The notes: a model not told the origin generated them from the letters alone. Counted from the stretch's first letter, positions 8,464-18,285 are shown. The stretch: DNA of 64,000 nt from an uncultured Lachnospiraceae bacterium (GCA_910588955.1 CAJURQ010000002.1:272424-336423), one strand, 5' to 3'. Program-made: numbers and translations.

Positions 8464-9736
8464 ACTGTATTTCCACACTGATCTGCGCCAATACCCGCTT
8501 TCCAAGTTCCATTGCCTGCTCCTGCGTCTCCCCTGTCGTGATCACATGCCCAAGCCGGTCATTGCTCGAGCGCGTTCCCTGTACAGCGTCCCCGGGCTTT
8601 TTGTAGAGGCTGATCTCCTCCACGCCCTCCTGCTCATAAAGCATATCCGGCACGGTGATCCGGGCAATCACGCCCTCCCGCTCCTCGCCTTGCTGTTCGG
8701 ATGCCGCCAACGCACAGCTGTCCGGTTCATTTCCTACAGATATAAAATGAATCGCCGCGCCGTGGTTCCGCCTCGGGGTTAGATCGGGCATCTCCCCTGT
8801 CGCCAGAAGCACTGAAGCTCCCACCATATCGATGCCCGTCGAGAGGGGCACCAGCCTTGATGTGATAAAGTCGCCGCCAAGTCTTGCCGCCAGCTCCACA
8901 ATCTTCGGTCCTTCCTCCGTCACCTTGATCTCCACATGGGCGGGCGCGTTTTCAATACCGATCGCCCTGACCGCCTGCGCCGCCACTTTCCGTATCTCCT
9001 CCTGCGTCCCCGCATCCAGCCGGCTCGGCTCACAGTGCGCCAACTCCACAAAATACGGCAGCGGTGTGATGTACTTGTCCGTGATCGCAAGGATATGCGG
9101 TTCGCCGTCCATCACCATGATCTCCACACTGACCTCCGGACCGTGCATGTACTCCTCCACCATCACGGTGCCGTTGCGGGCATTGCCCAGACTGTACTCG
9201 TAAGTTTCCCTTATCACAGTCGGCTCTACCGCCTCTAAATGCACCACGCCCCGGCTCCCCGCATTGTCCGCAGGCTTCACAATACAATTCCCGTTCAGCT
9301 TATCCACCGCCCCCGAAAACGCTTCAAAATCTTGTGCTGCATAATATTCCGGTATCGGTACGCCGCACTCTCTTAAACGGTCTCTCATTTTGCTCTTTAT
9401 GGTGGCGCAGATCGCGTTTTCGTAGGACAAATCCGGTCTCTTTCCCAGCTTTTCATTGACATAAGCTGCCGTGCGCACAGGACCGTCGCTTGTGGAAGTG
9501 ATCACCACGTCGGGCTGGTAGATCAGCGCCTGCCGGTAAACCTCCTCCTGATCAAGCGTGCTCACCACCAGTTTTACATCCGCCAGCGCAAAGCCCACCG
9601 CATTCTCATCATAATCCACCAGAATAATCTGATACCCCAGCTCCTTCGCTTTCTTTATGGCGGGAACCTGCAGCGCGCTCGCGCCAAGAATCATCATTTT
9701 TTTCTGCTTTTCTTCCACGTCGTTTTTCTCCACCAA
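8453..9736 (-). CDS. ATP-grasp ligase, nonulosonate-cluster type
   Basis: The product has about 427 residues. The likely start is TTG 9736, eight bases after GTGGAG. An ATG at 9697 starts directly at the fold (MMILGASALQVPAIKKA) and is the alternative. A Rossmann-like pre-ATP-grasp domain (about 1-110), an ATP-grasp core with the lysine strand CIVKPADNAGSRGV, the VEEYMHGPEVSVEI strand and the metal-binding VEIKVT...VELAARLGG block are all present. Members form amide, ester or thioester bonds between a carboxylate and an amine or thiol. Lying between pseI and the sialyltransferase-like gene, it may add an acyl or amino-acid group to the nonulosonate or its precursor. The substrate is unknown. 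Confidence 0.85.
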   Translation of the reverse strand: MVEKNDVEEKQKKMMILGASALQVPAIKKAKELGYQIILVDYDENAVGFALADVKLVVSTLDQEEVYRQALIYQPDVVITSTSDGPVRTAAYVNEKLGKRPDLSYENAICATIKSKMRDRLRECGVPIPEYYAAQDFEAFSGAVDKLNGNCIVKPADNAGSRGVVHLEAVEPTVIRETYEYSLGNARNGTVMVEEYMHGPEVSVEIMVMDGEPHILAITDKYITPLPYFVELAHCEPSRLDAGTQEEIRKVAAQAVRAIGIENAPAHVEIKVTEEGPKIVELAARLGGDFITSRLVPLSTGIDMVGASVLLATGEMPDLTPRRNHGAAIHFISVGNEPDSCALAASEQQGEEREGVIARITVPDMLYEQEGVEEISLYKKPGDAVQGTRSSNDRLGHVITTGETQEQAMELGKRVLAQISVEIQYER

Positions 9737-9741
9737 AGCGT

Positions 9742-10797
9742 TTACTCCACAAACTCCCACTTCATCGGCGTCCCTCTGGAAATATCACAGCGCGCCTTTC
9801 TCCCCAGCATCTCTTCATAATACATAGGCTCCATGCCAAATGCAGGACGTATGGAGCGCAAATTTTTTTCGGTGAAAACTTCTCCCTTTTTTACGTCTTC
9901 CGTCACAAACAGGGAGCGCCCTTCCTCCCGGCTCCTCTCCTGCTTTTCCGTCAGCTTGTAAGTCACCCTGCCGAGCGCTTTCTCCACAATACGGATTTCG
10001 TCAACCATCTTCTTAAACTCCGCGGGTTCCATGGAAAATGCCCCATCCGGTCCGCCATCCGCCCGTGAGAGCGTGAAATGCTTTTCCACCATCCGCGCGC
10101 CGAGCGCCACCGACGCCACGGCAACGGCGGAACCCATGCTGTGATCCGATAGTCCCGTCAGGCAGTCGAAAGTTTCAGCCATGTGGGGAATCAATTTGAT
10201 ATTCATATCCTCATATGGCGCCGGATAAGTCGCCGTGCATTTCAGAAGTATAATCTGTTCATTCCCCTCCTCCCTGCACGTTCTCACCGCCCTCTCAATA
10301 TCCCCCAAATACGCAAGCCCCGTTGCTATGATCACGGGTTTCCCTTGCCTTGCAATCTTACGGACCAGAGGAATATCCCAAATTTCAGGAGAAGCAATCT
10401 TATAGGCAGGCATCTGCATCTCCTCCATAAAGTCCACCGCCGTGAAATCAAAGGGCGAAGAAAAACAGTCCATCCCCAGATCGTTTGCCAGCTTCATCAG
10501 CTTTGGCTGCCACTCCCAAGGCGTATATGCCTCCTGAAATAAATCATAACAGGTTCTGCCGTCCCAGATCGTCCCCTGCGTAATCTGAAAGTATTCGTTA
10601 TCGCAGTCCATCGTAATCGTATCCGCCGTGTAAGTCTGGAGCTTCACCGCATCCGCGCCCGCTTCCTTTGCCGCCCGTATGATCGCTTCCGCCCTGTCAT
10701 AGTCCTGCAAGTGATTAGCCGACATTTCCGCCACGATGTAGGTTGGTTCACCTTCCCCGAGCAGTCGATTACCAATCTTTATTTTGTCCAGTCCCAT
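9742..10797 (-). CDS. pseI: Pseudaminic acid synthase PseI
   Basis: The product has 351 residues, the usual length. A NeuB-type TIM barrel (about 1-285) has AEMSANH near residue 23, the PseI-typical stretch DTITMDCDNEYFQI (59-72), WDGRTCYDLFQEAYTPW, and GLSDHSMG with the later EKHF. A C-terminal SAF domain occupies about 290-351. The enzyme condenses 6-deoxy-AltdiNAc (2,4-diacetamido-2,4,6-trideoxy-L-altrose) with phosphoenolpyruvate to give pseudaminic acid in the cytoplasm. The DCDNEYF and WDGRT segments favour PseI over sialic (NeuB) or legionaminic acid synthases. It follows pseF after 19 bp, and the ATP-grasp gene begins within six bases of its stop. Confidence 0.92.
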   Translation of the reverse strand: MGLDKIKIGNRLLGEGEPTYIVAEMSANHLQDYDRAEAIIRAAKEAGADAVKLQTYTADTITMDCDNEYFQITQGTIWDGRTCYDLFQEAYTPWEWQPKLMKLANDLGMDCFSSPFDFTAVDFMEEMQMPAYKIASPEIWDIPLVRKIARQGKPVIIATGLAYLGDIERAVRTCREEGNEQIILLKCTATYPAPYEDMNIKLIPHMAETFDCLTGLSDHSMGSAVAVASVALGARMVEKHFTLSRADGGPDGAFSMEPAEFKKMVDEIRIVEKALGRVTYKLTEKQERSREEGRSLFVTEDVKKGEVFTEKNLRSIRPAFGMEPMYYEEMLGRKARCDISRGTPMKWEFVE

Positions 10798-10816
10798 TTG
10801 TCCTCTCTCCCTGCCT

Positions 10817-11518
10817 TCACTTTTCCCGCATCATCCGAAATTTCATCTCCGCCAGCGCCAGATCCGTCGGATTGTCAATGTCCTGCACCTCCGTCTCCGG
10901 CACGATGATGGGCAGATATCCGTCCGGCAGATCACCCTTGCATTCCAAATACCTCTTTACATGATAACAGTAAAACTGTCCGCTGTCATGATACACCGGC
11001 TCCAGATCCTGCGACCGCTTCGCGGCATTCTCCGGATAACAGTACACAAGCTTCCCGTCCCGAATCGCCATCCCCCGCTGCGGCGGAAAGGAGTAGCGGA
11101 CCACAGGCATCACTCCCGACGCGTCCTGAGCCACCAGAAGCTGCATTGCGTCTTTCAGTTTGTCCGCCGTCACAAAAGGCGCGGTCGGATAAATACATGC
11201 CATATAGTCAAACGTCTCGCCCCGCTCCTCATAAGTTTGAAGCACTTCCATCAACACATCATCCGTGGTGGCAAAGTCGCCCGACGTCTCCTCGCTTCTC
11301 ATAAATGGAACCGCCGCGCCCGCTTCCCGCGCAATCCGTGCGATCTCATCGTCGTCCGTGGAGACCATCACCTCTCGAAATATGCCGGACTGCAGCGCCG
11401 CCTCAATGCCGTAGGCTAACATCGGCTTTCCCATAAACTCTTTTATATTCTTTCCCGGAATCCGCTTGCTGCCACCCCGGGCAGTGATGATCGCCACCGC
11501 GTTTAACTCTGCTCCCAT
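10817..11518 (-). CDS. pseF: Pseudaminic acid cytidylyltransferase PseF
   Basis: The product has 233 residues. The nucleotide-binding loop ARGGSKRIPGKN lies at 13-24, followed by the family motifs VSTDDDEIA, YPTAPF and the PseF-like HDSGQFYCY. The enzyme activates pseudaminic acid with CTP to CMP-pseudaminic acid, the donor for the sialyltransferase-like enzyme downstream. The neighbours PseG and PseI support PseF over NeuA. It sits 60 bp after the aminotransferase-PseG fusion in the same operon. Confidence 0.92.
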   Translation of the reverse strand: MGAELNAVAIITARGGSKRIPGKNIKEFMGKPMLAYGIEAALQSGIFREVMVSTDDDEIARIAREAGAAVPFMRSEETSGDFATTDDVLMEVLQTYEERGETFDYMACIYPTAPFVTADKLKDAMQLLVAQDASGVMPVVRYSFPPQRGMAIRDGKLVYCYPENAAKRSQDLEPVYHDSGQFYCYHVKRYLECKGDLPDGYLPIIVPETEVQDIDNPTDLALAEMKFRMMREK

Positions 11519-11578
11519 TCTGTCCTCGCTTTCCTTCGTCTATTTTCAGTACAATAAAAGTTCGTTCCTGCCGCAGCT

Positions 11579-13741
11579 TTACAGCCTCATAATCTCCCCC
11601 GCGATCCGCTCCGCGCCTTTTCCGTCCGTCACCCGCCCGAGATTTTCCTTCATACGTTCCCGGAGTGAAGCGTCCGCCGCCAGCTTTTTCAGCCCCTCGC
11701 AGATCTTTTCAATGCAGGCGTCCCTGTCCTGTGCGATATCCCCGGCAAAGCTCATCCGCTCCCCGGCTTCAAAAAATTCCCTGTCGTAGCGCTGGTTGTC
11801 AGCCGACTGGAAAAACACCGTGGGAACCTGCATGGCGCAGAGTTCAAACAGCATCGTTCCCGCCGCGGAGACCGCCGCGTCGCAGTCCGCCATCAGACCC
11901 GCCATATCGTGACAGGGGCGGTATACTTTCACATTTTCATGGGTCTTTGCAAACGCCTCTATGGCGTCGCCCTGCGGATGGTACGCTCCCACCACCGCAT
12001 GAAACAGAACCGATTGCAGTTCTTCCATCTGGGCGGCGCGCTGCAGTACACCGAGAACGGCATTCTGCGCATCTCCTCCGCCGCTTGAAAGAAGCACGGA
12101 AAATCCTTTCTTCCCGCTCTGCGCATCCCTGACCTGCGTCATGAAAAACTCTTCCCGCAGGGGCACATAATCCGTTCCCAGAAGCAGTTTGGTCTTACCG
12201 CCGTAAGTTTCCCTGTAAGGAAAACGGATATGGTAGGCATTATAGTTGATCAGCGCATCCACCGGGAACACGTGCTCGAAACAATCGTCAATACACGCCA
12301 GCTTCACATACGGGCGAAGCGCCTCAAAATAGGCGGGTGTCGCCTGATAGGAGTCTACCAGAAGCGTCTTTATTCCAGCAAGCTTCAAAACCTCCCGCAG
12401 TACCGCCATCTCCTCCTCCATATGGTCCCACCGCGTCTGCAGGCAGACATGCTCCATCCCCGCGCGGGAAAGCAGCTCCTCCGCCTGCTCGTCAGCCGTG
12501 ATAAACAACACCTGCCCGCCCAGCTTTTTTATCTGCTCCGCTATGGTGAGGCAGCGCATGATATGACCTGTCGCCACCGTTTCGTTTACGTCAACGCGAA
12601 TGCCGACGACGGGCTGCTTTTCATACAGAGCAAGTATCTCCGCAATCTGATCCATCTCCTCTGTGCCGTAACGCTGGTCGATGGGCAGCGCCAGCATATG
12701 CGCAAAGATATAGTTCTCGTCTCCCTGCAAAAAATCTTTATTCTCTTCCCCCACAAGCCAGAGGATCGGAGCATAGATGCCGTGACCTGCCAGAAATCTC
12801 TGTAAGCTGTCCCGATCCTTCGCATAAACCGGCAGAAAGAGAGGCGCCTGCGCCTCCTTTTCCGGCAGAACTGCCCAGACTCTCTTCATGCCGCCTATCT
12901 TCTGATACAGCGCATGACAATTTTCCTCTCTTCTCCGGCGCGCCTCATCTTCGTCCGCTTTGGAAAGGATCTCCTCAGATATGCGTGAAATGCGCCGCAC
13001 ACCCTGATAACAGTCAAGGTCACTCTCCAAAGATCGGTTCCGTTTCAGGTACTCCGACTTTCTTGGGAGCCATCCCGCCGTCAGCGCTCCCCCTGTCCTT
13101 CTCTCCTTCTCCTTCAAATACTCCCATTTCTGAACGAGGGGGACCAGCCGTTCCCTTGCGTACTCCTCACCCGCTTCCAGCACATCCTCCGCCAGAGGAA
13201 TATCGGACGCCACAAATCCGCCGTCGGGAACCGCATACCATTTCCGCAGGCTTCCCACCACGAAATCGGCATCCTTTCCCGCCTCCTCCAAATAGTAGGA
13301 CTGGGTCACATCCTCCATCACCAGAACGCCGCTTCTTCTGAGGGCGGACAACTGTCTGCGCAGCCCGGCGCAGGTATCCGTCCCGTAATACGGATGGATG
13401 AAAATGAGCCCGGGATCATGCTCTAACACCAGCCCGAAAATCTCCTCCCCTGCTGCCTCAAGTTCCCTGTCCACGGAATAGAAGACCAGTTCCCAGCCCC
13501 GGTGCAGAAAGGGCAGGAAAACGCAGTCGCACATATATGCGGGAAGTAGGCAGCATTTCGAAATATCCGGGCGTTCACGTTCCAGGCTGATCAGTGCAAG
13601 CTCGATCGCCTCCCTGCCGGAAGCGGTAAAGCAGCACCGTTTTTTTCCGTACTTATCCACCTGTGGAAGATGGAACGCCGCCGTATTCCCGCCCCTTTTT
13701 ACTGTCAAGGGATCTATTTCAAAAATACTTCCGATTTCCAT
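11579..13741 (-). CDS. pseG: Fusion: DegT-like PLP aminotransferase domain + PseG hydrolase
   Basis: The product has 720 residues from ATG 13741, which has GGAGG seven bases upstream. A longer frame to 13774 merely overlaps the previous gene. Residues about 20-375 are a DegT/DnrJ/EryC1/StrS-like PLP fold with the ring-stacking acid pair MEDVTQS and a putative Schiff-base lysine in SLRKWYAVPDGG. Residues about 380-720 are PseG, with GIRVDVNETVATGHIMRC (catalytic His in GHIMRC), IDDCFEH and a GT28-like half (VLLSSGGGDAQN, SAAGTMLFELC). PseG releases UDP from UDP-6-deoxy-AltdiNAc. PseC is encoded separately, so the N-terminal domain is an extra aminotransferase or a non-catalytic partner. The domain order is unusual for PseG. 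Confidence 0.88.
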   Translation of the reverse strand: MEIGSIFEIDPLTVKRGGNTAAFHLPQVDKYGKKRCCFTASGREAIELALISLERERPDISKCCLLPAYMCDCVFLPFLHRGWELVFYSVDRELEAAGEEIFGLVLEHDPGLIFIHPYYGTDTCAGLRRQLSALRRSGVLVMEDVTQSYYLEEAGKDADFVVGSLRKWYAVPDGGFVASDIPLAEDVLEAGEEYARERLVPLVQKWEYLKEKERRTGGALTAGWLPRKSEYLKRNRSLESDLDCYQGVRRISRISEEILSKADEDEARRRREENCHALYQKIGGMKRVWAVLPEKEAQAPLFLPVYAKDRDSLQRFLAGHGIYAPILWLVGEENKDFLQGDENYIFAHMLALPIDQRYGTEEMDQIAEILALYEKQPVVGIRVDVNETVATGHIMRCLTIAEQIKKLGGQVLFITADEQAEELLSRAGMEHVCLQTRWDHMEEEMAVLREVLKLAGIKTLLVDSYQATPAYFEALRPYVKLACIDDCFEHVFPVDALINYNAYHIRFPYRETYGGKTKLLLGTDYVPLREEFFMTQVRDAQSGKKGFSVLLSSGGGDAQNAVLGVLQRAAQMEELQSVLFHAVVGAYHPQGDAIEAFAKTHENVKVYRPCHDMAGLMADCDAAVSAAGTMLFELCAMQVPTVFFQSADNQRYDREFFEAGERMSFAGDIAQDRDACIEKICEGLKKLAADASLRERMKENLGRVTDGKGAERIAGEIMRL

Positions 13742-14804
13742 ATGCAGTCCTCCGTGCGATGCCGATTTTCTCACCGCGTGTTCCCATGTTTTTTCTGAAG
13801 TTCCGATACGCCCACAACAATTTATAATACGCCATAAAAAACAACGTGGATTTCATCTGCATACGGATCAGCTTTTTCTCCTCCGCATGCGTCCGTTCAA
13901 GGTAGTAAGGATTCTCCTGAAAATCCGGAAAACGGCATTTCATTTCCTCCCCCAGAGCCTTCACAAACCGGTATTTTGTCCGCTTTACACCCGCCATATA
14001 GGTAAACAGAGTGTTCACATAGAAGAGCAGAGTAAAGCTGTACTCCAGTTCCTGCCGGTATTTATCCAGAAAATCATGCCGCTTCGCCTCCTCCAGCATG
14101 AGTCTTCCCGCCTCACAGCGGTCCTCACAGCGTTTTGGGGAAATGGTATGCACGGTGGAGGATTCGTGCTGATAATAGTAATACATCGGCTCCTCAATAT
14201 ACTCAAAATGATTTGCCAATACCAGATAGGAATTTCCCAGCGCATTATCCTCATAAAAGATATGTTCGGGAAACCAGAGTTCATGGTCAAGAATCATGGA
14301 GCGGCGGAATATCTTCACCACCAGACTGCCGCCGTCAAGAATCAGGCTCCGTCTCTTCTCGTCGTCCAGAACACCCGTCTGGCTGCCCTTATTATTGCGC
14401 ACCACCTGTCCCACCTTCATAGAGTGCTCAGACGTCAGGCAATAATCACAGCCCGCCAGATCGGCTCCTGTGCTCTTGGCACGCTCGATCAGCCGCTCGT
14501 ACATGTCGGGCGTAATCCAGTCGTCGCTGTCGATAAACCCGATCCACTCGCCCTGTGCTATTTTTAAACCTGCATTTTTTGCGCCGCCCTGATGTTTATT
14601 TTCCTCAAGATGCAGCGCACGAAATTTCTCTGGAAAACGTTCCTCATAGCGTTTCAGTATCTCCCACGATTCATCCGTGGAACAGTCGTCCACCGCAATG
14701 ATCTCATAGTCCGCCACGGTCTGCGCCACAAGCGAATCCAGACAGTATTCCAGTTTTTTCTCCGCCGCCATATTATAGACCGGCACAATGATACTAAGCT
14801 GCAT
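13719..14804 (-). CDS. Glycosyltransferase family 2
   Basis: The product has 361 residues. The GT-A core at residues 3-220 shows IIVPVYNM, the first acidic pair in AVDDCSTDES and the metal-binding IDSDD. A helical C-terminal part has a basic region near the end but no clear membrane segment. It overlaps the upstream membrane protein by 11 bp and the PseG fusion by 23 bp, so the three are translationally coupled. It should transfer one sugar from a nucleotide donor to the lipid-linked glycan. Donor and acceptor cannot be read from sequence. Confidence 0.9.
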   Translation of the reverse strand: MQLSIIVPVYNMAAEKKLEYCLDSLVAQTVADYEIIAVDDCSTDESWEILKRYEERFPEKFRALHLEENKHQGGAKNAGLKIAQGEWIGFIDSDDWITPDMYERLIERAKSTGADLAGCDYCLTSEHSMKVGQVVRNNKGSQTGVLDDEKRRSLILDGGSLVVKIFRRSMILDHELWFPEHIFYEDNALGNSYLVLANHFEYIEEPMYYYYQHESSTVHTISPKRCEDRCEAGRLMLEEAKRHDFLDKYRQELEYSFTLLFYVNTLFTYMAGVKRTKYRFVKALGEEMKCRFPDFQENPYYLERTHAEEKKLIRMQMKSTLFFMAYYKLLWAYRNFRKNMGTRGEKIGIARRTAYGNRKYF

Positions 14805-17046
14805 CCGTTTCTGTCATCTCCTCTCCCCTGCGAATCGGAAACCGTTTATAAAGCCAGCCCCGGTATAAACAATAAAGTATCGTCAGCGCAGACACTGCAT
14901 CTGCAATGATAAATCCCGGAACAGGTCCGTAACGCACATAAATCCTGTGTTCCGCGCCGTCCCCGTTCACAAGAAACCGCATCCTGCCGCCCTCGCCCCG
15001 CTCTATCTTCACAGGCTGTCCCGATTCATCCACCGCCCGGTAGCCCAGATAATTCTGCAAAGGCAGTTCAATAAAGGCGTTGTCGGTCCGCGCCGTATAG
15101 GATACCGCCGCCTTCGTTCCCTTTTTCTTAAAGTCAAGCACTGACACAGACGTCATATCAGATATAACCACGCTTCGGGACAGTCTGTCATCGGTCGCTT
15201 CCACCAGCCGCCATTCATGGGGATAAAACAATCCCACACTGGATCCCAGCTTCGTCTCATGTCCCTTGGACGCCACCGACTCTGCATTCTTATATGGCAC
15301 ATGGTTGTTGTCGGCAGGCACCGATACGATAACGAGAAGGTTAAGGCTTACAAGCATGGCAAAAATCAGATTCCGATAGGGCTTCAATATCTCCGATCGT
15401 GCCAGCCCTGCCGCTCCCGCAAAGAGGAAACAGGCGGACGCCGGTCCCAAAAAACGCCACGGAAATTGCAGCATGGTCGCTATATTTTCAAAAAAATCGT
15501 TTGCCATAAGCGCCCTGCTCGGAAAGTAGCCCGTTGACAGGAATACAAACATTCCGCCGAGGGTCAGCATATAGAGCGTGAATCCGTCGGCTCCGCCCAC
15601 CCTTCCGCGCTTTTCACAGAACAGGTATACGATTCCGATTCCCAGACAGCCCAGAAGCGCAAGCCCCAGTGAAAAATACTGCTTGTTGTAAAGACTCAAG
15701 GTCTGGGTCATATTGGAAAGGTTGATCGACTGCTCAAAGTAACCGCTCCACCGCAGAACTTCTTTATTCAGCTCTTCGTTAAAATAGTAATACAGAAAAG
15801 GAACCACATACCATGCGTTCAACAGCACGGTGAGACCTGCCGCCTTTAAAAGCTCCACATAACGCCGCTCCCGCGCGATGCGCACACAGTATAAAAGCAC
15901 AGTAATGACACAGACTGCCGCCACATAAACCACACTCAGGATATGGCTCTGCAGCGCGCCGGTAAACCCGATCACGAGATAATACCACTTTTTCCGGTCG
16001 CCCATCACAATATGATAAAGCCCCGCAATCACCAGAGGCCAGAACACAAGAGCGATCGTCTCGCCCAGATCTCCTCTGGAGAGAATATTGGTAAAACGGT
16101 ACGGCATCAACGTATAGAGAACCACCGAAAGAATGACGCTGCGTCTGGATTTCACCATGGACTTTACCGCCACATAAGCACATACCGCCGTTCCTAAATT
16201 GGACAGAAAAATAAGCGTCTTGTAGGAAAAAGCCAGCGATACCCTGCATATCCGCAGAATTGCGCCTATGTACAAAAACAGGTAAGGGTACATGGCATTC
16301 ATATAGCCGTTATTCTGCAATCCCTCGGGCAGAATATTGACCGGGATGACCTGCCCGTCCAAAATACCGTCCTTCAGCCCCTCAAGTCTTGCTAAATGAT
16401 AGCAGAGGTCATCCGCGTTGTAGAGATAGGTCTGCATCATCGGCGTGGTGGCGAGAAGCGTCACCCCTAAAATAACGGCATAATCCACCAGCTTTTCCTG
16501 CGGCAGCCTTCTTCCGCTTCTCACATACAGCCATGCCGCCAGATGCAGAAGCAGGAACACCGCGATCAAAAAATAGGTGTCCGTGTAGAAAAGGGTGTAC
16601 GGCGCAATCGAAAGCTCTCTCAGCCGAAGCGAGCCCTCACCCCCATAATTGATGCGAATTTCCAACGCTTTCGCGTCCTTGGAGAGGGTAAAATCCGCCG
16701 TAATTTCATTCTCCCACGAATTGATCTGCCATGCCGCAATCTTGTCGCCCTGCTCCCACAGTTCCAGTACGTTTCCATTTTTATTCGTGCTGTAATGCAG
16801 CGTGACTCTGTAGCTTCCCTTGTTCATAACATAGGCGGGCGTGTTTGCCACCGCGCTGCTTTTTGTCACGGACTCCTGAAATACGAGCGCGTTATCTACA
16901 TCAATCAGACCCACCGAATGCTGCAGATCAATACCGTTATAGACGATGGGCTGCTTTCCCTCATCCCCCGCCCATACAAGCGCGATCAGCAATGCCGCCA
17001 ACGCCGTATATATGATTTTAACTTTCAGGGATATTTCTTCGGTCAT
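14794..17046 (-). CDS. Large membrane protein with N-terminal extracytoplasmic domain, GT-C-like
   Basis: The product has 750 residues. One N-terminal membrane helix (about 8-26) is followed by a beta-rich domain of about 130 residues resembling a lectin or jelly-roll fold. Then come about eleven membrane helices, starting with an acidic loop YNADDLCYHLARLEGLKDG that fits the GT-C catalytic loop. A soluble C-terminal domain precedes a last helix near residue 730. Related proteins are annotated as 6-pyruvoyl-tetrahydropterin-synthase-related or YfhO-like membrane proteins, mostly without proven function. Its position between pseC and a GT2 gene suggests a role in building or modifying the pse glycan. 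Confidence 0.7.
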   Translation of the reverse strand: MTEEISLKVKIIYTALAALLIALVWAGDEGKQPIVYNGIDLQHSVGLIDVDNALVFQESVTKSSAVANTPAYVMNKGSYRVTLHYSTNKNGNVLELWEQGDKIAAWQINSWENEITADFTLSKDAKALEIRINYGGEGSLRLRELSIAPYTLFYTDTYFLIAVFLLLHLAAWLYVRSGRRLPQEKLVDYAVILGVTLLATTPMMQTYLYNADDLCYHLARLEGLKDGILDGQVIPVNILPEGLQNNGYMNAMYPYLFLYIGAILRICRVSLAFSYKTLIFLSNLGTAVCAYVAVKSMVKSRRSVILSVVLYTLMPYRFTNILSRGDLGETIALVFWPLVIAGLYHIVMGDRKKWYYLVIGFTGALQSHILSVVYVAAVCVITVLLYCVRIARERRYVELLKAAGLTVLLNAWYVVPFLYYYFNEELNKEVLRWSGYFEQSINLSNMTQTLSLYNKQYFSLGLALLGCLGIGIVYLFCEKRGRVGGADGFTLYMLTLGGMFVFLSTGYFPSRALMANDFFENIATMLQFPWRFLGPASACFLFAGAAGLARSEILKPYRNLIFAMLVSLNLLVIVSVPADNNHVPYKNAESVASKGHETKLGSSVGLFYPHEWRLVEATDDRLSRSVVISDMTSVSVLDFKKKGTKAAVSYTARTDNAFIELPLQNYLGYRAVDESGQPVKIERGEGGRMRFLVNGDGAEHRIYVRYGPVPGFIIADAVSALTILYCLYRGWLYKRFPIRRGEEMTETDAA

Positions 17047-17091
17047 TTCCGTCTCTGTTCCTTTATTCTTCCGTTAAAATATTCATGCCGC

Positions 17092-18285
17092 CTACACGCG
17101 GTAAAAAGCCGCAATCTTCCTCACCGCTTCAATCACACTCTCCACATCCTCGTCGCTCATCGCATAGTAAAGCGGCAGGGAAATGATTTCCTCATAAAGC
17201 TTTTCCGCGTTTGGACACAGTCCCCGTCTATAACCCAGTTTTTCATAGTGGGGGAAATAGTAGGTCGGTATGTAATGCACGTTACAGCATACATTTTCCG
17301 CCGTCAGAGCCTCAAAAAACTGTTTTCTGTCAATCCTTAATCTTTCCGGCACGATGCGCAGGATATACAGATGTCTCGTCGTGTCCGACTCCGGAATCTC
17401 GCGCTGTACAAAAAGTTCCGGTATTTCGGAGAACGCCTCATCGTACCGCTTCACAATCTCTTTTCTGCGGCAGCTGAACATGGGCAGCTTATCAAGCTGG
17501 CTGATAATCAGCGCCGCCTGCATGTCCGTCATCCGGTAATTATAGCCGAGGGCAATCTGCTCGTAATACCACGGTCCGTCCGGCTCATGTTCCATCAGGC
17601 TTTCATCCCTCGTGATCCCGTGGGAGCGGTATAAAAGCAATTTTTTATAATAGGTTTCATCGTTTGTCAGCACCGCGCCGCCCTCGCCGCCCGTCACCGT
17701 CTTGACGGGGTGGAAACTGAACGTGGTCATATCGGAGAGGGAGCCGCTTGGCTGCCCCTTATATTTCGTGCCGATCACATGGGCGCCGTCCTCAATCAAA
17801 ACCAGTCCGTGTTTTTTACAGATTTCCCGAAGCGGGTCTAGCGCTACAGACTGACCCGTGTAGTCAACCGCAACTACCGCTTTTGTAGACGGCGTGATGG
17901 CATGCTCCACCTTCTCCGGGTCAATATTGTAGGTCTCGGGATCGATATCCGCGAAAACAGGTCTTGCCCCGCAGTAGAGCGCGCAGTTTGCCGAAGCCGC
18001 GAACGTGATGGGCGTGGTGATGACCTCATCCCCCTCCTTCACGCCTGCGGCAAACGCCGCCATGTGCAGTGCCGCCGTGCCGTTGGCGCATACCACCGCA
18101 TACTTTGCCCCCGTCAGCGCGCAAAGCTTTTTTTCCAGCTCCCCGATCTTCGGTCCACACGTCAGATAATCGCTTTTCATGACGTCCACCACAGCCTGAA
18201 TATCCGCCTCGTCTATATACTGGTGCCCGTAATAAATGGGCGTCTCCCTGACAGGCTTCCCGCCTTCTACCGCCGGTTTTTCCAT
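17092..18285 (-). CDS. pseC: PseC, UDP-4-amino-4,6-dideoxy-N-acetyl-beta-L-altrosamine transaminase
   Basis: The product has 397 residues and is a complete DegT/DnrJ/EryC1/StrS aminotransferase. The PLP-stacking acid is in IEDGAHV (D166) and the Schiff-base lysine is K195 in FHPVKTVTGGEGG. The substrate-type segments YYGHQYIDEADIQAV and SDYLTCGP match PseC. It takes the 4-keto sugar made by PseB and installs the 4-amino group using glutamate. It follows pseB after an 81-bp gap that carries a strong hairpin shared with another gap in the locus. Confidence 0.92.
   Translation of the reverse strand: MEKPAVEGGKPVRETPIYYGHQYIDEADIQAVVDVMKSDYLTCGPKIGELEKKLCALTGAKYAVVCANGTAALHMAAFAAGVKEGDEVITTPITFAASANCALYCGARPVFADIDPETYNIDPEKVEHAITPSTKAVVAVDYTGQSVALDPLREICKKHGLVLIEDGAHVIGTKYKGQPSGSLSDMTTFSFHPVKTVTGGEGGAVLTNDETYYKKLLLYRSHGITRDESLMEHEPDGPWYYEQIALGYNYRMTDMQAALIISQLDKLPMFSCRRKEIVKRYDEAFSEIPELFVQREIPESDTTRHLYILRIVPERLRIDRKQFFEALTAENVCCNVHYIPTYYFPHYEKLGYRRGLCPNAEKLYEEIISLPLYYAMSDEDVESVIEAVRKIAAFYRV

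Noticed and set aside
12985..13341. Proline-rich open frame on the plus strand
   Set aside because: It is antisense to the aminotransferase-PseG fusion. The proline bias comes from the GC-rich opposite strand.
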